From Terriglobia bacterium (lineage in GTDB: Bacteria > Acidobacteriota > Terriglobia > UBA7540), in the NCBI GenBank assembly GCA_020073545.1, contig JAIQEZ010000010.1:1-60976 (forward strand): a stretch of DNA of 60,976 bases, in the 5' to 3' direction. Both the position numbers and the translations under genes were made by a program. Below are positions 26,936 through 36,091 of the stretch, piece by piece. Position 1 is the stretch's first letter, and every line of letters starts with the position of its first letter. A model generated the notes under the pieces. That model was not told the DNA's origin. It ran no database searches and saw nothing but the letters and a program-made list of their open reading frames with translations.

Positions 26936-29110
26936 TTGGGTAAAGTCTCCTTCGCTCTCCTCATCCATGCACACCAGCCGGTGGGAAACTTCGACCACGT
27001 CATCGAAGACGCCTACCAGAAGTCCTACGCGCCTTTCGTGCGTTCGCTCCTGGGGCACCCGCGCATCCGCCTGAGCCTACATTTTTCCGGCATCCTGCTG
27101 GAGTGGCTGGAAAACCGCCACCCGGAGTACTTCCAGTTGCTCCGTGAACTCGTGCGTCGCGGGCAGATCGAACTGGTCGGCGGCGGCTACTACGAACCCA
27201 TCCTGCCCGCGATTCCCGATGCGGACAAGATCTCACAGCTACGCAAGCTGGCCGATTACATTCGCAGCCACTTCGGCACGACTCCTCGCGGCGCATGGAT
27301 CGCCGAGCGAGTTTGGGAGCCCACGCTCCCTCGCCCCTTGGCCGAGGCGGGTGTCGAGTACGTCGTACTGGACGATACGCACTTCCTGGCCGCCGGCTTA
27401 CAGCCTTGGCAACTGCGCGGCAGTTACCTGACCGAAGAGGACGGTCTTCCGTTGCGCCTGGTTCCCAGCTTGAAAGCTCTCCGCTACACCATCCCCTTCC
27501 AAGAACCGGCCGAGACGCTGCGTATCCTGCGCGAAGGAATTGACCAGCCCGACGCGCTCTTTGCCATGGGCGATGATTGCGAAAAATTCGGCGTCTGGCC
27601 CGGAACTTACGATCACGTCTACAAGAACCGTTGGCTCGAACGATTTCTCGAGGCGGTCGAGGGCTGTCAGGACTGGCTGGAGACAACCACCGTCTCCGAC
27701 TATCTCAGCTCACGCGCTGCGCTGGGGCGCATTTATCTCCCCACCGCCTCCTACGCGGAGATGATGGAGTGGGCACTGCCACCCACGGCTTCGGCGGAGT
27801 TCAAGGCCTGCCTGGAAGAAAGCGAGCGCATGCCCAATGGAGCGCGATTCCAGCGCTTTCTGCGGGGGGGGTTTTGGCGCAATTTCCTGAGCAAGTACCC
27901 CGAGGCAAATCAGATCCAGAAGCAGGTGTGGAGTGTGAGTCACCGCCTGCAGAAGCTGCACGGTTCCGCGGCAGGTGGAACGGAAAAAGCAAGTTTGCTG
28001 GCGGAGGCGCAGGCGCACCTTCTCGCCGCCCAGTGTAACGACGCGTATTGGCACGGGGTATTTGGTGGCCTCTACGCGCCACACCTGCGCAGCGCGATTC
28101 TTCGTCACCTTATCCAGGCCGAATCTCAACTCGATCACGCGGAAGGCCGCGGCGTCGATTCAAAAGCCGAGATGGTGGCCACGGACTTCGACGCGGACGG
28201 CCAGGAGGAAATCCTTATCAGGCAGAATATTGCCGGCATGATTCTGCGCCCGGGGGATGGCGGCACGGTCTCAAGCCTGCGCTTCCAGCCCGCCGAGGTT
28301 GAGCTGGTCAATTCTCTGATGCGGCGCCCGGAAGCTTACCACGCTATGGTTCGCAAGCAGGTGGCGTCTAAGCAGGCGCCGCGCGAAGGGCCCGCCTCCA
28401 TCCATGATCTGGTGCTCAGCAAAGAAGCACACCTGGATGCGCTGCTCCGTTACGACCGCTACGAGCGGCATGCCTTCCGCACCTATCTCTTCGCCGGGGC
28501 CAAACACTGGCAGGATTTCGAGTACCTCCGTCTGGAAGAGAATGAGACCCTGGCCCGGGGCCCCTGGAAAGCGACACCCATCCAAGCCCCCGGGGCCGTG
28601 GTCGAATTACGAAATGCCGCCAAGATCGTCACGAACGGTTGCGCGATGCAGGTCGAGGCGCTCAAGACCTTGACTTCCAAAGTCTCGGGTTCGACGTGGC
28701 ATATAGAATGCCGCTCCTCACTCTCCACTGATCGCGCCTGCCCCACGGGCATGGCCGCGGGGTTGGAGTTAGTCTTGAACCTTCTCGCTCCCGACGCTCA
28801 CGACCGCTATTTTCTGGCCAATGCGGTCCGCCACCCGCTGGAGTTTCGTGGTGAAATCGAATCCGCCAAACTGATGCTGGTGGACGAGTGGCAGTCCGTG
28901 AAGATCACCCTGCAGACGCGGCCGCAGGCTCGCTGGTGGATCGTACCGATCGAAACGATTTCCCAATCCGAGCTGGGATTTGAGCGCGTGTACCAGGGCT
29001 CTGCGATCCTCGCGGTCTGGAAAATCGATCCTCCCTCCTGGCGCAACATGACCTGCATTTTGCGGATGGAAATCGCCCCCTGGGGGAAGACGACCGCCGC
29101 CGAGCAGTGA
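26936..29110 (+). CDS. GH57 4-alpha-glucanotransferase / alpha-amylase
   Basis: Glycoside hydrolase family 57 enzyme acting on alpha-1,4-glucan. From the TTG start at 26936 the protein is 724 residues. It has GH57 regions HAHQPVGNF (11-19), GGGYYEPIL, WIAERVWEP with predicted nucleophile Glu124, and GDDCEKFGVWPG with predicted acid/base Asp214. These match in position the catalytic Glu123 and Asp214 of the Thermococcus litoralis glucanotransferase. The middle and C-terminal parts resemble the DUF1925/DUF1926 domains. GGGAGG nine bases upstream supports the TTG over a frame opening at 26774. It may process glycogen or maltodextrin, and it heads the cluster with trm112 and heptose genes. Confidence 0.92.
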   Translation: MGKVSFALLIHAHQPVGNFDHVIEDAYQKSYAPFVRSLLGHPRIRLSLHFSGILLEWLENRHPEYFQLLRELVRRGQIELVGGGYYEPILPAIPDADKISQLRKLADYIRSHFGTTPRGAWIAERVWEPTLPRPLAEAGVEYVVLDDTHFLAAGLQPWQLRGSYLTEEDGLPLRLVPSLKALRYTIPFQEPAETLRILREGIDQPDALFAMGDDCEKFGVWPGTYDHVYKNRWLERFLEAVEGCQDWLETTTVSDYLSSRAALGRIYLPTASYAEMMEWALPPTASAEFKACLEESERMPNGARFQRFLRGGFWRNFLSKYPEANQIQKQVWSVSHRLQKLHGSAAGGTEKASLLAEAQAHLLAAQCNDAYWHGVFGGLYAPHLRSAILRHLIQAESQLDHAEGRGVDSKAEMVATDFDADGQEEILIRQNIAGMILRPGDGGTVSSLRFQPAEVELVNSLMRRPEAYHAMVRKQVASKQAPREGPASIHDLVLSKEAHLDALLRYDRYERHAFRTYLFAGAKHWQDFEYLRLEENETLARGPWKATPIQAPGAVVELRNAAKIVTNGCAMQVEALKTLTSKVSGSTWHIECRSSLSTDRACPTGMAAGLELVLNLLAPDAHDRYFLANAVRHPLEFRGEIESAKLMLVDEWQSVKITLQTRPQARWWIVPIETISQSELGFERVYQGSAILAVWKIDPPSWRNMTCILRMEIAPWGKTTAAEQ

Positions 29111-29175
29111 GGGGCGGCGTGTGGCTTGAATTCGCGGAAAGCGTCTGCTAAATTCGCAGCCGCTGGAGGTGCTGA

Positions 29176-29349
29176 ATGGCCGTGCCTCAAGAATTGCTCG
29201 ACATCCTGGTCTGCCCGGCGTGTAAAGCGCCGGTTCAACTCACGGCAGATGGTCAGGGCCTGAAGTGCGCCCAATGCCGGCGCGTCTATCCCATCAAGGA
29301 CGATATTCCGGTCATGCTCATCGACGATGCCAAAGTCGAAGCGGAGTGA
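29176..29349 (+). CDS. Trm112/YcaR family zinc-ribbon protein
   Basis: A 57-residue protein beginning MAVPQELLDILVCPACK. Four cysteines in two CxxC pairs (13/16 and 31/34) and the segment VYPIKDDIPVMLIDDA are the Trm112/UPF0434 signature. In Gram-negative bacteria such proteins often sit beside lpxK or other LPS genes, and in eukaryotes Trm112 activates methyltransferases. GGAGG is seven bases upstream. It lies between the GH57 gene and a GT9 heptosyltransferase, which agrees with the usual LPS-linked context. Confidence 0.9.
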   Translation: MAVPQELLDILVCPACKAPVQLTADGQGLKCAQCRRVYPIKDDIPVMLIDDAKVEAE

Positions 29350-29381
29350 CGCCGGGTGCGCTGCGCGTCAGATGACAAAGC

Positions 29382-30470
29382 ATGAACGCGGATTCCCTTC
29401 TTCCCGACCTCCCGCCCGGAGCACGCATTCTCGTCATTCGCCTCAGGTCCATCGGCGACATCATCCTGCTGACGCCCGCGCTGCGTCTTCTGAAGGAGTG
29501 GCGGCCCGACCTCCGCATCTCCGTGATGATCGAATCCCGCTTTCGTGAGCTTTTGGAGGGGAACCCCGCGGTGGAAGAAATTCTCACTCCTGGCGAGGGA
29601 CCAGGCTGGCGCAAGGTTTCCTCGCGTCTTGAAGTCATTCGCGGCCTTCGCAAGCGAGCCTTCTCCGTCTGCGTTAACCTGCACGGCGGCCCAACCAGCG
29701 GTCTTCTCGCGCGCTGGAGCGGCGCCCGCTGGCGTGTGGGCTTTGCCCATTTCCGAGGGTCGCGCCGCTACCACATCGTGATTCCGGACGCCCGGACCAT
29801 ATTAGGCCAGCCTTCTCTTCATACTGCCGAACATCAGGCCGCGGTGTTCTTCTATTTGGGACTGCCGCGTAAGGAAATCCCGCGCGCGCAGCTTTGGGCA
29901 GGTGCGGCGCACGCGACGTGGTGGGACGCTAAACGCCAGAGCCTGGGGATCGCTGCCGGAAAGTCTTACGCCCTCGTTCATCCCACCGCCCTGTACAAAA
30001 CGAAAGAATGGGCGCCCGAGAGATTTGCCCAAATCGGTGAATACCTGGAAAGGCAAGCGTGCCTCACACCTGTTTACTCCTGCGGACCGGGAGAATCGCC
30101 TGTGCTCGACGCGGTGGAGAAGGCCTCGGGCGCAACGATCCGGCGATTGGAAGGCGCGAGCCTGGGCCAGTTCGCGGCGGCGCTTGCCAGTGCGCGCCTG
30201 TTTGTGGGAAACGACAGCGGCCCTGCCCATATGGCCGCGGCGCTGGCGCGACCCCTGGTGGTCATCTTCGGATCCTCAAGTTCTTCGATCTGGGGTCCCT
30301 GGCCGCGCCAGAGCCCGAACCCAGCCGCGCGTGTTGTGCAGAATTTCTTCGACTGCAATCCTTGCCCCGGGGATCGCTGCTACCGATTTGAAAAACCTGA
30401 GTGTATTCTGTCAGTGACTTTCGACCAGGTGAAGGCCGCCGTGGAGGCTATTCTGGCGCAATCCTGTTGA
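29382..30470 (+). CDS. GT9 family glycosyltransferase (ADP-heptose:LPS heptosyltransferase type)
   Basis: Transfers heptose onto the lipopolysaccharide core at the inner face of the membrane. The family pattern is clear over 362 residues: ILVIRLRSIGDIILLTPALR at the start, NLHGGPTSGLLARWSGA, then HPTALYKTKEWAPERFA and the nucleotide-site motif VGNDSGPAHMAAALARPLV. It is followed five bases later by an HldA-type heptose kinase. This supports a heptose substrate, although GT9 also contains enzymes with other donors. Confidence 0.88.
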   Translation: MNADSLLPDLPPGARILVIRLRSIGDIILLTPALRLLKEWRPDLRISVMIESRFRELLEGNPAVEEILTPGEGPGWRKVSSRLEVIRGLRKRAFSVCVNLHGGPTSGLLARWSGARWRVGFAHFRGSRRYHIVIPDARTILGQPSLHTAEHQAAVFFYLGLPRKEIPRAQLWAGAAHATWWDAKRQSLGIAAGKSYALVHPTALYKTKEWAPERFAQIGEYLERQACLTPVYSCGPGESPVLDAVEKASGATIRRLEGASLGQFAAALASARLFVGNDSGPAHMAAALARPLVVIFGSSSSSIWGPWPRQSPNPAARVVQNFFDCNPCPGDRCYRFEKPECILSVTFDQVKAAVEAILAQSC

Positions 30471-30475
30471 TTCCG

Positions 30476-31540
30476 ATGGCACGGGGTGAGGGTCTTACTT
30501 CGCCGCCCCGGCCCGTGAGGGAAGTCGTGGAAAAAACTCATAGACGGTTCCGAGACATCATCCGGAAGTTTCGTGGACTCACGATAGGCGTCTTAGGCGA
30601 CTACATGCTCGATGAGCTGCTGCAGGGTGAGGCCACGCGCATTTCTCCAGAAGCCCCGGTACCTGTTGTCGTGATGAATGATCGGAATACCGCGCAGGGG
30701 TTTCCCGGTGGAGCCGGTAATGTGGCCGCCAACATTGCGGCGTTGGGCGGCCGGCCCATCCCCTTTGGCGCTATCGGAAAGGATGACAGCGGAAAGCGGC
30801 TCCAGGAGCTTCTGAAACGACGGCGGATTCTCCACACAACGCTCGTTCAGGAACCGGGGCGTATCACCCCGCATAAGATGCGCATCGCCGCCCACCAGCA
30901 CCAGCTTCTGCGGCTGGACGTGGAAAGACCGGAGAACATTTCCAGCCGTACCGCCGCGGCGGTGGCTGGCAGCTTCGCGCGCTGGGTGGGCAAGTTGCGA
31001 GCGTTGATCATCTCAGACTATCGCAAAGGCACGCTGACCACGGAACTGAGCAACCAGATCAAAGCGCTGGCGCGACAACGGAGGCTCCCTATCTTCGTGG
31101 ATCCGAAGCCCGAACACCCAGAGCTCTGCCGCCATGCCAAGATGGTCACCCCGAATTTGCGCGAGGCCGAGTTGATGGCCGGCTTCCCGCTGCGCGACAA
31201 ACGCCAGATGGAAATGGGTGGGCGCCACTTGCTGGCCACGCTGCAGTGTTCGTACCTGCTCATTACGCGGGGAGCGGAAGGCATGACACTGTTCGATGCC
31301 GAGGGCACGACGCGCGAAATCCCGAGCGTCCCCCGCCCGGTCTACGACGTGACCGGCGCCGGAGACACGGTTCTTGCCGTGCTGGCACTCGCCTACACCG
31401 CCGGCGCCACGATGCAGGAAGCTGCGCAACTTGCCAACCTCGCCGCCGGCCGCGTGGTCTTGAAATTCGGCACGGCGGAAATCTCGCCGCGCGAACTGCT
31501 CGAAGCCGTCACTGCCAACTTCAAGTACTCCACACCGTAG
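30476..31540 (+). CDS. hldA: D-glycero-beta-D-manno-heptose-7-phosphate kinase (HldA/RfaE domain I type)
   Basis: PfkB-family sugar kinase that phosphorylates heptose 7-phosphate for ADP-heptose synthesis. Motifs are GDYMLDELLQGEATRISPEAP, the PGGAGNVAANIAALG signature and the catalytic VTGAGDTVLAV. Only the kinase half of the bifunctional HldE is present; no nucleotidyltransferase half is seen nearby. The ATG at 30476 gives 354 residues. A GTG at 30527, preceded by GAGGGAA, is an alternative start and would remove 17 poorly conserved residues. It overlaps no gene and ends the GH57-trm112-GT9 cluster. Confidence 0.87.
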   Translation: MARGEGLTSPPRPVREVVEKTHRRFRDIIRKFRGLTIGVLGDYMLDELLQGEATRISPEAPVPVVVMNDRNTAQGFPGGAGNVAANIAALGGRPIPFGAIGKDDSGKRLQELLKRRRILHTTLVQEPGRITPHKMRIAAHQHQLLRLDVERPENISSRTAAAVAGSFARWVGKLRALIISDYRKGTLTTELSNQIKALARQRRLPIFVDPKPEHPELCRHAKMVTPNLREAELMAGFPLRDKRQMEMGGRHLLATLQCSYLLITRGAEGMTLFDAEGTTREIPSVPRPVYDVTGAGDTVLAVLALAYTAGATMQEAAQLANLAAGRVVLKFGTAEISPRELLEAVTANFKYSTP

Positions 31541-31687
31541 TCAGGTCGCCAGCCCGGCCCCCCTCTTCTTCAGGACGCGGCTGTAGTGTGATGCTGTTGC
31601 GGCTCACTCAACCGGTCTGACGTGACGCCACGTTCGCTTGCGCGGGGAGCGGCGGGCAACAAGGCCGCGCATTCACACCCTTGCTTT

Positions 31688-32089
31688 TCAGAATATGGAA
31701 TAGGCGAGCCCTTTGGTTTTGCGGTCAACCAGGAGGTCCAGAGGCGGTTGTTGATCGTTGACGGTGACGGTGACGATGACGATCTCTGAACCTTTGGACC
31801 GCGAACCTAGGATTTTGAAGCTGCGGATCCTTCCGTAGTCACCTTGCTCGCCCCAGCCGTGAAGGAAATCTTGGTAGGAGTAGGATGGGCTGGGCTGCCA
31901 GAGCCGGTAGGCTTCCGGATAATTGCCTTGTTCGAGCGTGGTGAGAAAACGCGAGACGGCTCGCTCCTCGGGAAAATTGTGGACAACAAGGAAGAGCGTT
32001 CCACCCACAACGATGATCACCAAGGCAAGCAGAATCCAGCGCCCAATCTTGCGAGGCTTCTGGGGAGGTGTGGCATCAAGTAAGGTCAT
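31688..32089 (-). CDS. Membrane-anchored protein of unknown function
   Basis: A 133-residue protein with one transmembrane helix (about residues 17-36) after a short proline- and lysine-rich cytoplasmic tail. The rest (about 95 residues) would lie outside the membrane: a helical AVSRFLTTLEQGNYPEAYRLW segment, then strands that resemble small lumazine-binding or NTF2-like folds. The family was not identified. GGGAG nine bases before the ATG at 32089 fixes the start. It lies just before the end of the ABC exporter operon, on the same strand but 88 bases away. Confidence 0.68.
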   Translation of the reverse strand: MTLLDATPPQKPRKIGRWILLALVIIVVGGTLFLVVHNFPEERAVSRFLTTLEQGNYPEAYRLWQPSPSYSYQDFLHGWGEQGDYGRIRSFKILGSRSKGSEIVIVTVTVNDQQPPLDLLVDRKTKGLAYSIF

Positions 32090-32177
32090 CGGCAAATTCT
32101 CCCGGGGTTAGGCGTATAGGTGAATCTCATAACCCCTTCATTATGTTAGACGCGCCGGCGAATTGCCAAGCATCCTG

Positions 32178-33290
32178 TTAGAGTGAGCGCCGGAAAAGGA
32201 CCGTGGCCGCGAACATACTCACCACCGTGAACACGGTCAGATAGACCAGGTCACCGGCGATAGCCATGATGCCGGTGTTCTTGAGCAGCAGAGTCTTGAA
32301 GGCGTGCACAGCGTAAGTGAAGGGATCGCCTTTCGAGATCACTTTCATCCAGGTCGGAAATCCGTAGACGGGATAGACAGCGCCGCTGGGGAAGAACAAC
32401 AACGTATTAAGGACGCCGAAAGTCGCACGGGGCACCAGCGGGTCGCTGACCCTGACCATCAGGAGAAACATCATGCTGATGAGGGCCAGGGAAGTGGCTA
32501 CAATCACCAACAGCAGCTTCACCAGCCGGATGGGGTCCAAAGGGTTCGGAATGCCCGCGATGACGGATCCCAGGGTGGTCAGAACAATCCCTGCCAGGAA
32601 AGCCTTGATGGCCCCGGAGAGGTTAAAACCGAGAATCAGTTCGAATTTAGAAATCGGCGTGACCAGATAGCCTTCATGGAGCCCGCGAGCTTTATCATCA
32701 ATATAGATAATACCTCCTCCGATCATCGCGGAAACAAAGATCGCCAAAACGATAGATCCCGACAGGAGGTACTGGATGTAGGGAACGTAAGGATAGAGCT
32801 CCACGACCGAGAGCGTGACGCCGGAGGGGACGCGCGGCTGGCTGCCGCCTTGATTGAAAGTGCTAACGAGCTGGCTGAACCCTCCCTCCAGCGCGCTGAC
32901 GGCGAAGTTGTCGGTGTTGTCCTCGACGAGAGTGATTTGGGGGGCATCTCTGGCCAGAAAACGCCGGGAAAATTCCGGAGGGACGTTCAACACGCCGTTA
33001 ATGCGCCCTTCTCGCAAATCCGCTAGAGCTTTTTGGGGATCGCTGTATTCAACCATCTCAAAAGTGCGGGCATTTGCGGCAATGGCTCCGCACATCTCGC
33101 GCAGTTTCACGGTGGGCATCCCATGGTCCTGATCGACAATCCCCAGGCGCAGCTCCTTGATCTTCCCGCCAAAGGCGTATCCGAGGACTACCAATTGCAC
33201 CAGGGGAAAGAACATCGACACCAGAATGAGCGTGGGGCTGCGCAGGAACTTGCGCATGTCGCGCTCGATCAGAGCCAGGATTCGATTCAT
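32178..33290 (-). CDS. ABC-2 type transporter permease (YbhS/YhhJ-like)
   Basis: Inner-membrane permease of a YbhFSR-type exporter. It is 370 residues. One membrane helix follows the opening (LRSPTLILVSMFFPLVQLVVLG), then an extracytoplasmic loop of about 140 residues, then five helices between about 170 and 365 (for example YLLSGSIVLAIFVSAMIGGG and GAVYPVYGFPTWMKVISKGDPF). The latter matches the ABC-2 signature near the last helices. It follows the ATPase gene by six bases. In E. coli two permeases (YbhS and YbhR) are present; here only one is, so it may act as a homodimer. Confidence 0.9.
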   Translation of the reverse strand: MNRILALIERDMRKFLRSPTLILVSMFFPLVQLVVLGYAFGGKIKELRLGIVDQDHGMPTVKLREMCGAIAANARTFEMVEYSDPQKALADLREGRINGVLNVPPEFSRRFLARDAPQITLVEDNTDNFAVSALEGGFSQLVSTFNQGGSQPRVPSGVTLSVVELYPYVPYIQYLLSGSIVLAIFVSAMIGGGIIYIDDKARGLHEGYLVTPISKFELILGFNLSGAIKAFLAGIVLTTLGSVIAGIPNPLDPIRLVKLLLVIVATSLALISMMFLLMVRVSDPLVPRATFGVLNTLLFFPSGAVYPVYGFPTWMKVISKGDPFTYAVHAFKTLLLKNTGIMAIAGDLVYLTVFTVVSMFAATVLFRRSL

Positions 33291-33296
33291 GACCTT

Positions 33297-34319
33297 CTAC
33301 CTTCCCGGGGAATAGAAAATGCGGGGGTCATATCCCGGCGCATCCTGCAAGGCATCCCGCAACTGCCGGCCGGTGTAATGCATGAACACATCATCGAGCG
33401 TGGTGCTCTGCACGGAGAGGGAAGTAATCTCAACTTGTGCTTCGCGGGCTGCTTCCATCAACCCCACGGCGGTCTTCGGCCCGTTGTTGGAGGCGATGCG
33501 AAACACGTGATCCTCAGATTTCACGTTCTGCACGTCAGGCAGATTCTTGATCGTTTCCAGCCAGCCGTCCGGAAGGCGCGAAAAGCTGACCTCCAGAATG
33601 TTGTTCCCGGGGATGGAAGCCTTCAACTTGAGCGGGGAATCCAGCGCCACCAGCTTGCCGTGGTCGACGATGGCGATGCGGTCGCAGAGTTTGTCAGCTT
33701 CATCCATGTAGTGCGTGGTCAGAAGGATGGTGAGTTCCCGTGCCTTCTTGAGCTTCATGAGCATTTCCCACACGCCCACGCGCGAGGCGGGGTCGAGACC
33801 CGTCGTGGGCTCGTCCAGAAAGAAGATGCGGGGCTCGTGCACGAGTCCGCGGGCAATTTCCAGCCGTCGTCGCATGCCTCCCGAGAAATTCTTCACCGGT
33901 TTGTCCGCCCAAGAAAGAAGGTCCACCGCCTCCAGGAGTTCTCTGGCGACCTTGACGCGGCGCTCGCGCGGAACGCCGTAAAGCTTGGAGAAAATCTGCA
34001 TGTTCTCCATGGCGCTCAGGTCAAGATCGGAAGTCATGGCCTGGGGAATGACTCCGATGCATTTGCGGACTTGGTCGGCATGCCGGACGACGTCGAAGCC
34101 CAGAATTCGCGCCGCGCCGGAAGTCGGCGGCAGCAGCGTGGTGAGCACGCGAATGAGGGTGGATTTCCCTGCGCCGTTCGGACCCAGAAGCCCGAACACC
34201 TCGCCGTGCGCCACGGAAAAAGTCAAGTCATCGACGGCGCAAAAACCGTTGAAGCACTTGCGCAGTCTCTCGACTTCCACGGCCGCGCTCGTTTTGGTCT
34301 GCTGGGTTGGTGGTTTCAT
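33297..34319 (-). CDS. ABC transporter ATP-binding protein (YbhF/DrrA-like)
   Basis: ATPase of the exporter, 340 residues. Walker A is GLLGPNGAGKSTL, the signature is FSGGMRRRLEIARGL, Walker B is IFFLDEPTTGLDP and the switch histidine is in LLTTHYMDEAD. A C-terminal DUF4162-like extension (about 250-340) is common in DrrA-type ATPases. The ATG at 34319 is preferred because the longer frame to 34400 would run inside the upstream adaptor gene. It starts 29 bases after the adaptor stops. Confidence 0.94.
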   Translation of the reverse strand: MKPPTQQTKTSAAVEVERLRKCFNGFCAVDDLTFSVAHGEVFGLLGPNGAGKSTLIRVLTTLLPPTSGAARILGFDVVRHADQVRKCIGVIPQAMTSDLDLSAMENMQIFSKLYGVPRERRVKVARELLEAVDLLSWADKPVKNFSGGMRRRLEIARGLVHEPRIFFLDEPTTGLDPASRVGVWEMLMKLKKARELTILLTTHYMDEADKLCDRIAIVDHGKLVALDSPLKLKASIPGNNILEVSFSRLPDGWLETIKNLPDVQNVKSEDHVFRIASNNGPKTAVGLMEAAREAQVEITSLSVQSTTLDDVFMHYTGRQLRDALQDAPGYDPRIFYSPGR

Positions 34320-34348
34320 TGTTCCCGTCGCAGTCGCCGGGCGCGAGT

Positions 34349-35404
34349 CTAGCGCGAACCTTGCAGGGAGAGTGTGGCATAGGCGGTCATGCCCGGCCAC
34401 AACCGTCGGTCACTGTTATCGACGCGCAGGCGGAGCTCGAAGGTCTTGATGTCCCGCTTGGTTCGGCTCACATCGCGCTGGGTCGCATAGTCAGCATCGA
34501 CGCCGCGATAGAAGACGGTTCCGGCACGCTCCGCTCCCGAGGGCAACCGCACCGTCATGCGGTCGCCCAAGCGCACGCGGTCGATGTACGTCTCCTCCAC
34601 ATCGGCCCGCACCCAGAGATCATCAGGGTTGACGATCGAGACGATCGGCTGACCGATGTTCACGACTTCGCCTTGAAGGGCGGCCAGGACGGAAATGACA
34701 CCCGGAATGGGCGCGCGAATCTCCGTATAGTCCAGGCGCACTTCCGCTTTCGCCCTTTGCGCGCCAGCGGCAGCCAGTTGTCCCTGCACCGCCAGCAGTT
34801 GGTTCCGCCGCACGGCAGTCTGGTCTTCGTTCGACCGCGCCAGTGCGACCCCTGCACGCTGCGCATCCACCTGTTTGCGCAGAGATTCCACGTGCGCCTG
34901 CTGCGCTTCGAAAGTGGCACGCGCCTGATCCAGCGCCTGATCCGAAACGATCTTTTCCCGAAAGAGGCTCTCCGTGCGCTGGTAATTCACGCGGTCGAGC
35001 TCGAGGTCGGCTGCGGCCTCGTTTTCCTGGGCTTGTGCCGCGGCCAGAGCGGCCTCTGCTTGCCTGATCCGGTCGCGGGTCTGCGCCTCCTGGAATTTCA
35101 ACGCGGCTTCGGCTCCACTGACCTGCGCGGCTGTCCCCCGCTGCGAGTGGAGGTAATACGATTCATCCGCTCGCAGTTCTTGGGGTTCGATGACGGCCAA
35201 CAACTGCCCGCGCTTCACAGTGTCGCCTTCCTTCACCAGTACCTTCGCGAGCTGTCCCTGAATTTGCGAGCTCGCGATCACATCGTTCGTCGTGACGATG
35301 CCGGTCAGAACGATGGGGTGTGGTCGTGTGACAGCTTTGTAGTAGACCACTCCGCCGCAGACAATGACCACGCCCAGTATAGGTAAGAGAATCTTGCGCC
35401 TCAT
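34349..35404 (-). CDS. HlyD-family membrane fusion protein (YbhG-like)
   Basis: Periplasmic adaptor that links the ABC exporter to an outer-membrane channel. It has an N-terminal signal anchor (ILLPILGVVIVCGGVVYY), a lipoyl half (VKEGDTVKRGQLLAVI), a long alpha-helical coiled coil rich in Ala, Glu and Gln (about 90-200), the second lipoyl half (IRAPIPGVISVLAALQGEVV) and a beta-barrel. Length is 351 residues. Its start is two bases downstream of the stop of the broken TetR gene, so in the intact ancestor the genes were translationally linked. The order regulator-adaptor-ATPase-permease parallels E. coli cecR-ybhGFSR. Confidence 0.92.
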   Translation of the reverse strand: MRRKILLPILGVVIVCGGVVYYKAVTRPHPIVLTGIVTTNDVIASSQIQGQLAKVLVKEGDTVKRGQLLAVIEPQELRADESYYLHSQRGTAAQVSGAEAALKFQEAQTRDRIRQAEAALAAAQAQENEAAADLELDRVNYQRTESLFREKIVSDQALDQARATFEAQQAHVESLRKQVDAQRAGVALARSNEDQTAVRRNQLLAVQGQLAAAGAQRAKAEVRLDYTEIRAPIPGVISVLAALQGEVVNIGQPIVSIVNPDDLWVRADVEETYIDRVRLGDRMTVRLPSGAERAGTVFYRGVDADYATQRDVSRTKRDIKTFELRLRVDNSDRRLWPGMTAYATLSLQGSR

Positions 35405-35406
35405 TG

Positions 35407-36069
35407 TTATGCAGCCTCCGGGTTTCGAAAGAGCGCGTAGTGGATGAACTTCAGCACTGCCGCTTTCCTCCTCGCCAAGTTAGCTTTGCTGAAAGGGTCC
35501 TGGCCGCTGATCATCCGAAAAGCCGGAGCGATGTTGAAATAGTGCACCGTCAGCCCGGCAAGAGAAATTAGCGTGTGCTCCCTGTCAAGGCGCCGAAACT
35601 CCCCCGACCGCATGCCGCGCTCGACGAGCGCCAGCAACATCTTTAGGAGGGGAATCGAATGCTCGCGAACCATCCGCTTTAAGGTGCGATCCCCCACCAT
35701 CATCATGCGCTGGAAGATGCGAGGGTAATGCGGGTGTGTCCCAATGAAATCAAAATGATTGCTCACATAACGCAACAGGATGGGCCCTGCCGGACCCTTG
35801 GCCGAAAGCACCTCTTCCGCTTGCCGGTGGAATTCTCTAAGGTGTGTACCCACGACCGCCCGGTAAAGATCTTCTTTGCTCTCGAAATAGTATTAGAGCA
35901 AGGCCTTGTTCACGCCGGCGGCCGCCGCGATGGCCTCGGTGCGCGCACCTGCCAAGCCGCACTCAGCGTAGATGCGCTCGGCAGCTTTCAGGATGGCAGC
36001 CCGCGTCTCGGTGCTGTCGTGGTGCCGCGCGCGAGCCGATATGGCGCTCTTCTTGATCCGCTTCGGCAT
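35407..36069 (-). pseudogene. TetR/AcrR family regulator (CecR-like) interrupted by one in-frame stop
   Basis: Reading from ATG at 36069 gives 221 in-frame codons to the stop at 35407. The N-terminal helix-turn-helix region (AAILKAAERIYAECGLAGAR, then EAIAAAAGVNKALL) is followed at codon 59 by TAA (35893-35895), then YYFESKEDLYRAVVG and the ligand-binding half. In relatives this position is a tyrosine (LLYYYF), so one base change from TAT or TAC explains the break. No frameshift is needed. The truncated product would keep most of the DNA-binding domain but no dimerisation half, so it should not repress. A 148-residue C-terminal piece could still be made from an internal start. A sequencing error cannot be excluded. 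Confidence 0.85.
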
Positions 36070-36091
36070 TTAACTAACCAGCTAGTTAAAT
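36068..36091. promoter_or_regulatory. TetR-type operator palindrome over the start codon
   Basis: ATTTAACTA and TAGTTAAAT form perfect nine-base inverted arms with a six-base centre (ACCAGC). The palindrome overlaps the ATG of the TetR gene. Such 20-25 base AT-rich palindromes are the usual binding sites of TetR regulators, so it should be the autoregulatory operator of the exporter operon. It is a structural prediction from symmetry and position. Confidence 0.7.

Noticed and set aside
33033-34352. 439-codon plus-strand frame opposite the ABC ATPase
   Set aside because: Shadow of the Walker-motif-bearing ATPase and the permease start.
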